In this document: piece after piece, positions 14,615-14,664 of the stretch
Position numbering within the stretch: position 1 is the stretch's first letter
How the letters are laid out: each line of letters begins with the position of its first letter
NCBI GenBank assembly: GCA_030039005.1
Contig: JASHQT010000061.1
Location: forward strand, 1-14,664
From: Bryobacteraceae bacterium
GTDB lineage: Bacteria > Acidobacteriota > Terriglobia > Bryobacterales > Bryobacteraceae
DNA: 14,664 nucleotides
Direction: 5' to 3'
Notes under the pieces: model-generated
Database searches by the model: none
What the model was told of the DNA's origin: nothing
The model's input: only the letters and a program-made list of their open reading frames with translations
Program-made: the position numbers and the translations under genes

Positions 14615-14664
14615 ATCAACCTAAGCCTCCATGGCTGTTGCCGGGCGAACTTCCTTGATCGGCA

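Noticed and set aside
14615..14664. End of another minus-strand gene upstream of the DJ-1/PfpI gene
   Set aside because: More than one frame is open over these 50 bases (one gives PIKEVRPATAMEA-stop), which is too short to support a gene.

Overview
The window is a gene-dense bacterial stretch of about 14.7 kb, with GC content in the high fifties by eye. It carries no rRNA, tRNA, CRISPR, insertion sequence or phage genes. The lineage cannot be fixed from sequence alone. The gene set, the style of the GGDGTRL nucleotidyltransferase and a DUF2934-like segment in the Hsp20 suggest a soil bacterium, perhaps Acidobacteriota. This is a tentative inference.

Layout. (1) 2-265 (+): the end of a gene whose product finishes in a cold-shock-like domain, probably a ribosome hibernation factor (HPF/RaiA type). 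(2) 270-5036 (-): a compact five-gene block, read in the order archease, rtcB, a PRPP synthetase, a B12-dependent class II ribonucleotide reductase (nrdJ), and a small zinc-ribbon protein. Gaps are 9 nt, 8 nt, a 22-nt overlap, and 47 nt, so it looks like one transcription unit. (3) 5109-5561 (+): a YbhB/PEBP-family protein, divergent from archease. (4) 5546-8243 (-): a nitroreductase followed by glutamine-dependent NAD+ synthetase (nadE). nadE and the YbhB-family gene overlap at their 3' ends. (5) 8374-10082 (+): a PAS sensor histidine kinase of the NarL/DegS class and its NarL-type response regulator, joined by a 4-nt ATGA overlap. (6) 10266-12644 (+): a small heat-shock protein, a triple-BON-domain protein and a mannose-1-phosphate guanylyltransferase-like enzyme. 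(7) 12665-14074 (+): an NtrC-family sigma-54 response regulator with no partner kinase in the window. (8) 14081-14614 (-): a DJ-1/PfpI-family protein, convergent with the previous gene.

Read together, the genes look like a stress, low-oxygen or dormancy survival island. They cover ribosome hibernation, RNA ligation, oxygen-independent deoxynucleotide synthesis, PRPP and NAD supply, nitro/quinone reduction, chaperoning (Hsp20, DJ-1) and two transcriptional control systems. The combination resembles the kinds of genes in the mycobacterial DosR dormancy regulon: class II RNR NrdZ, HspX, Acg-type nitroreductase, a hibernation factor, and a NarL-type regulator with a HisKA_3 kinase. The most interesting unit is the archease-rtcB-prs-nrdJ-zinc ribbon operon, which couples RNA repair to nucleotide metabolism. 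The co-regulation and dormancy role are inference; the individual families are mostly clear from motifs.
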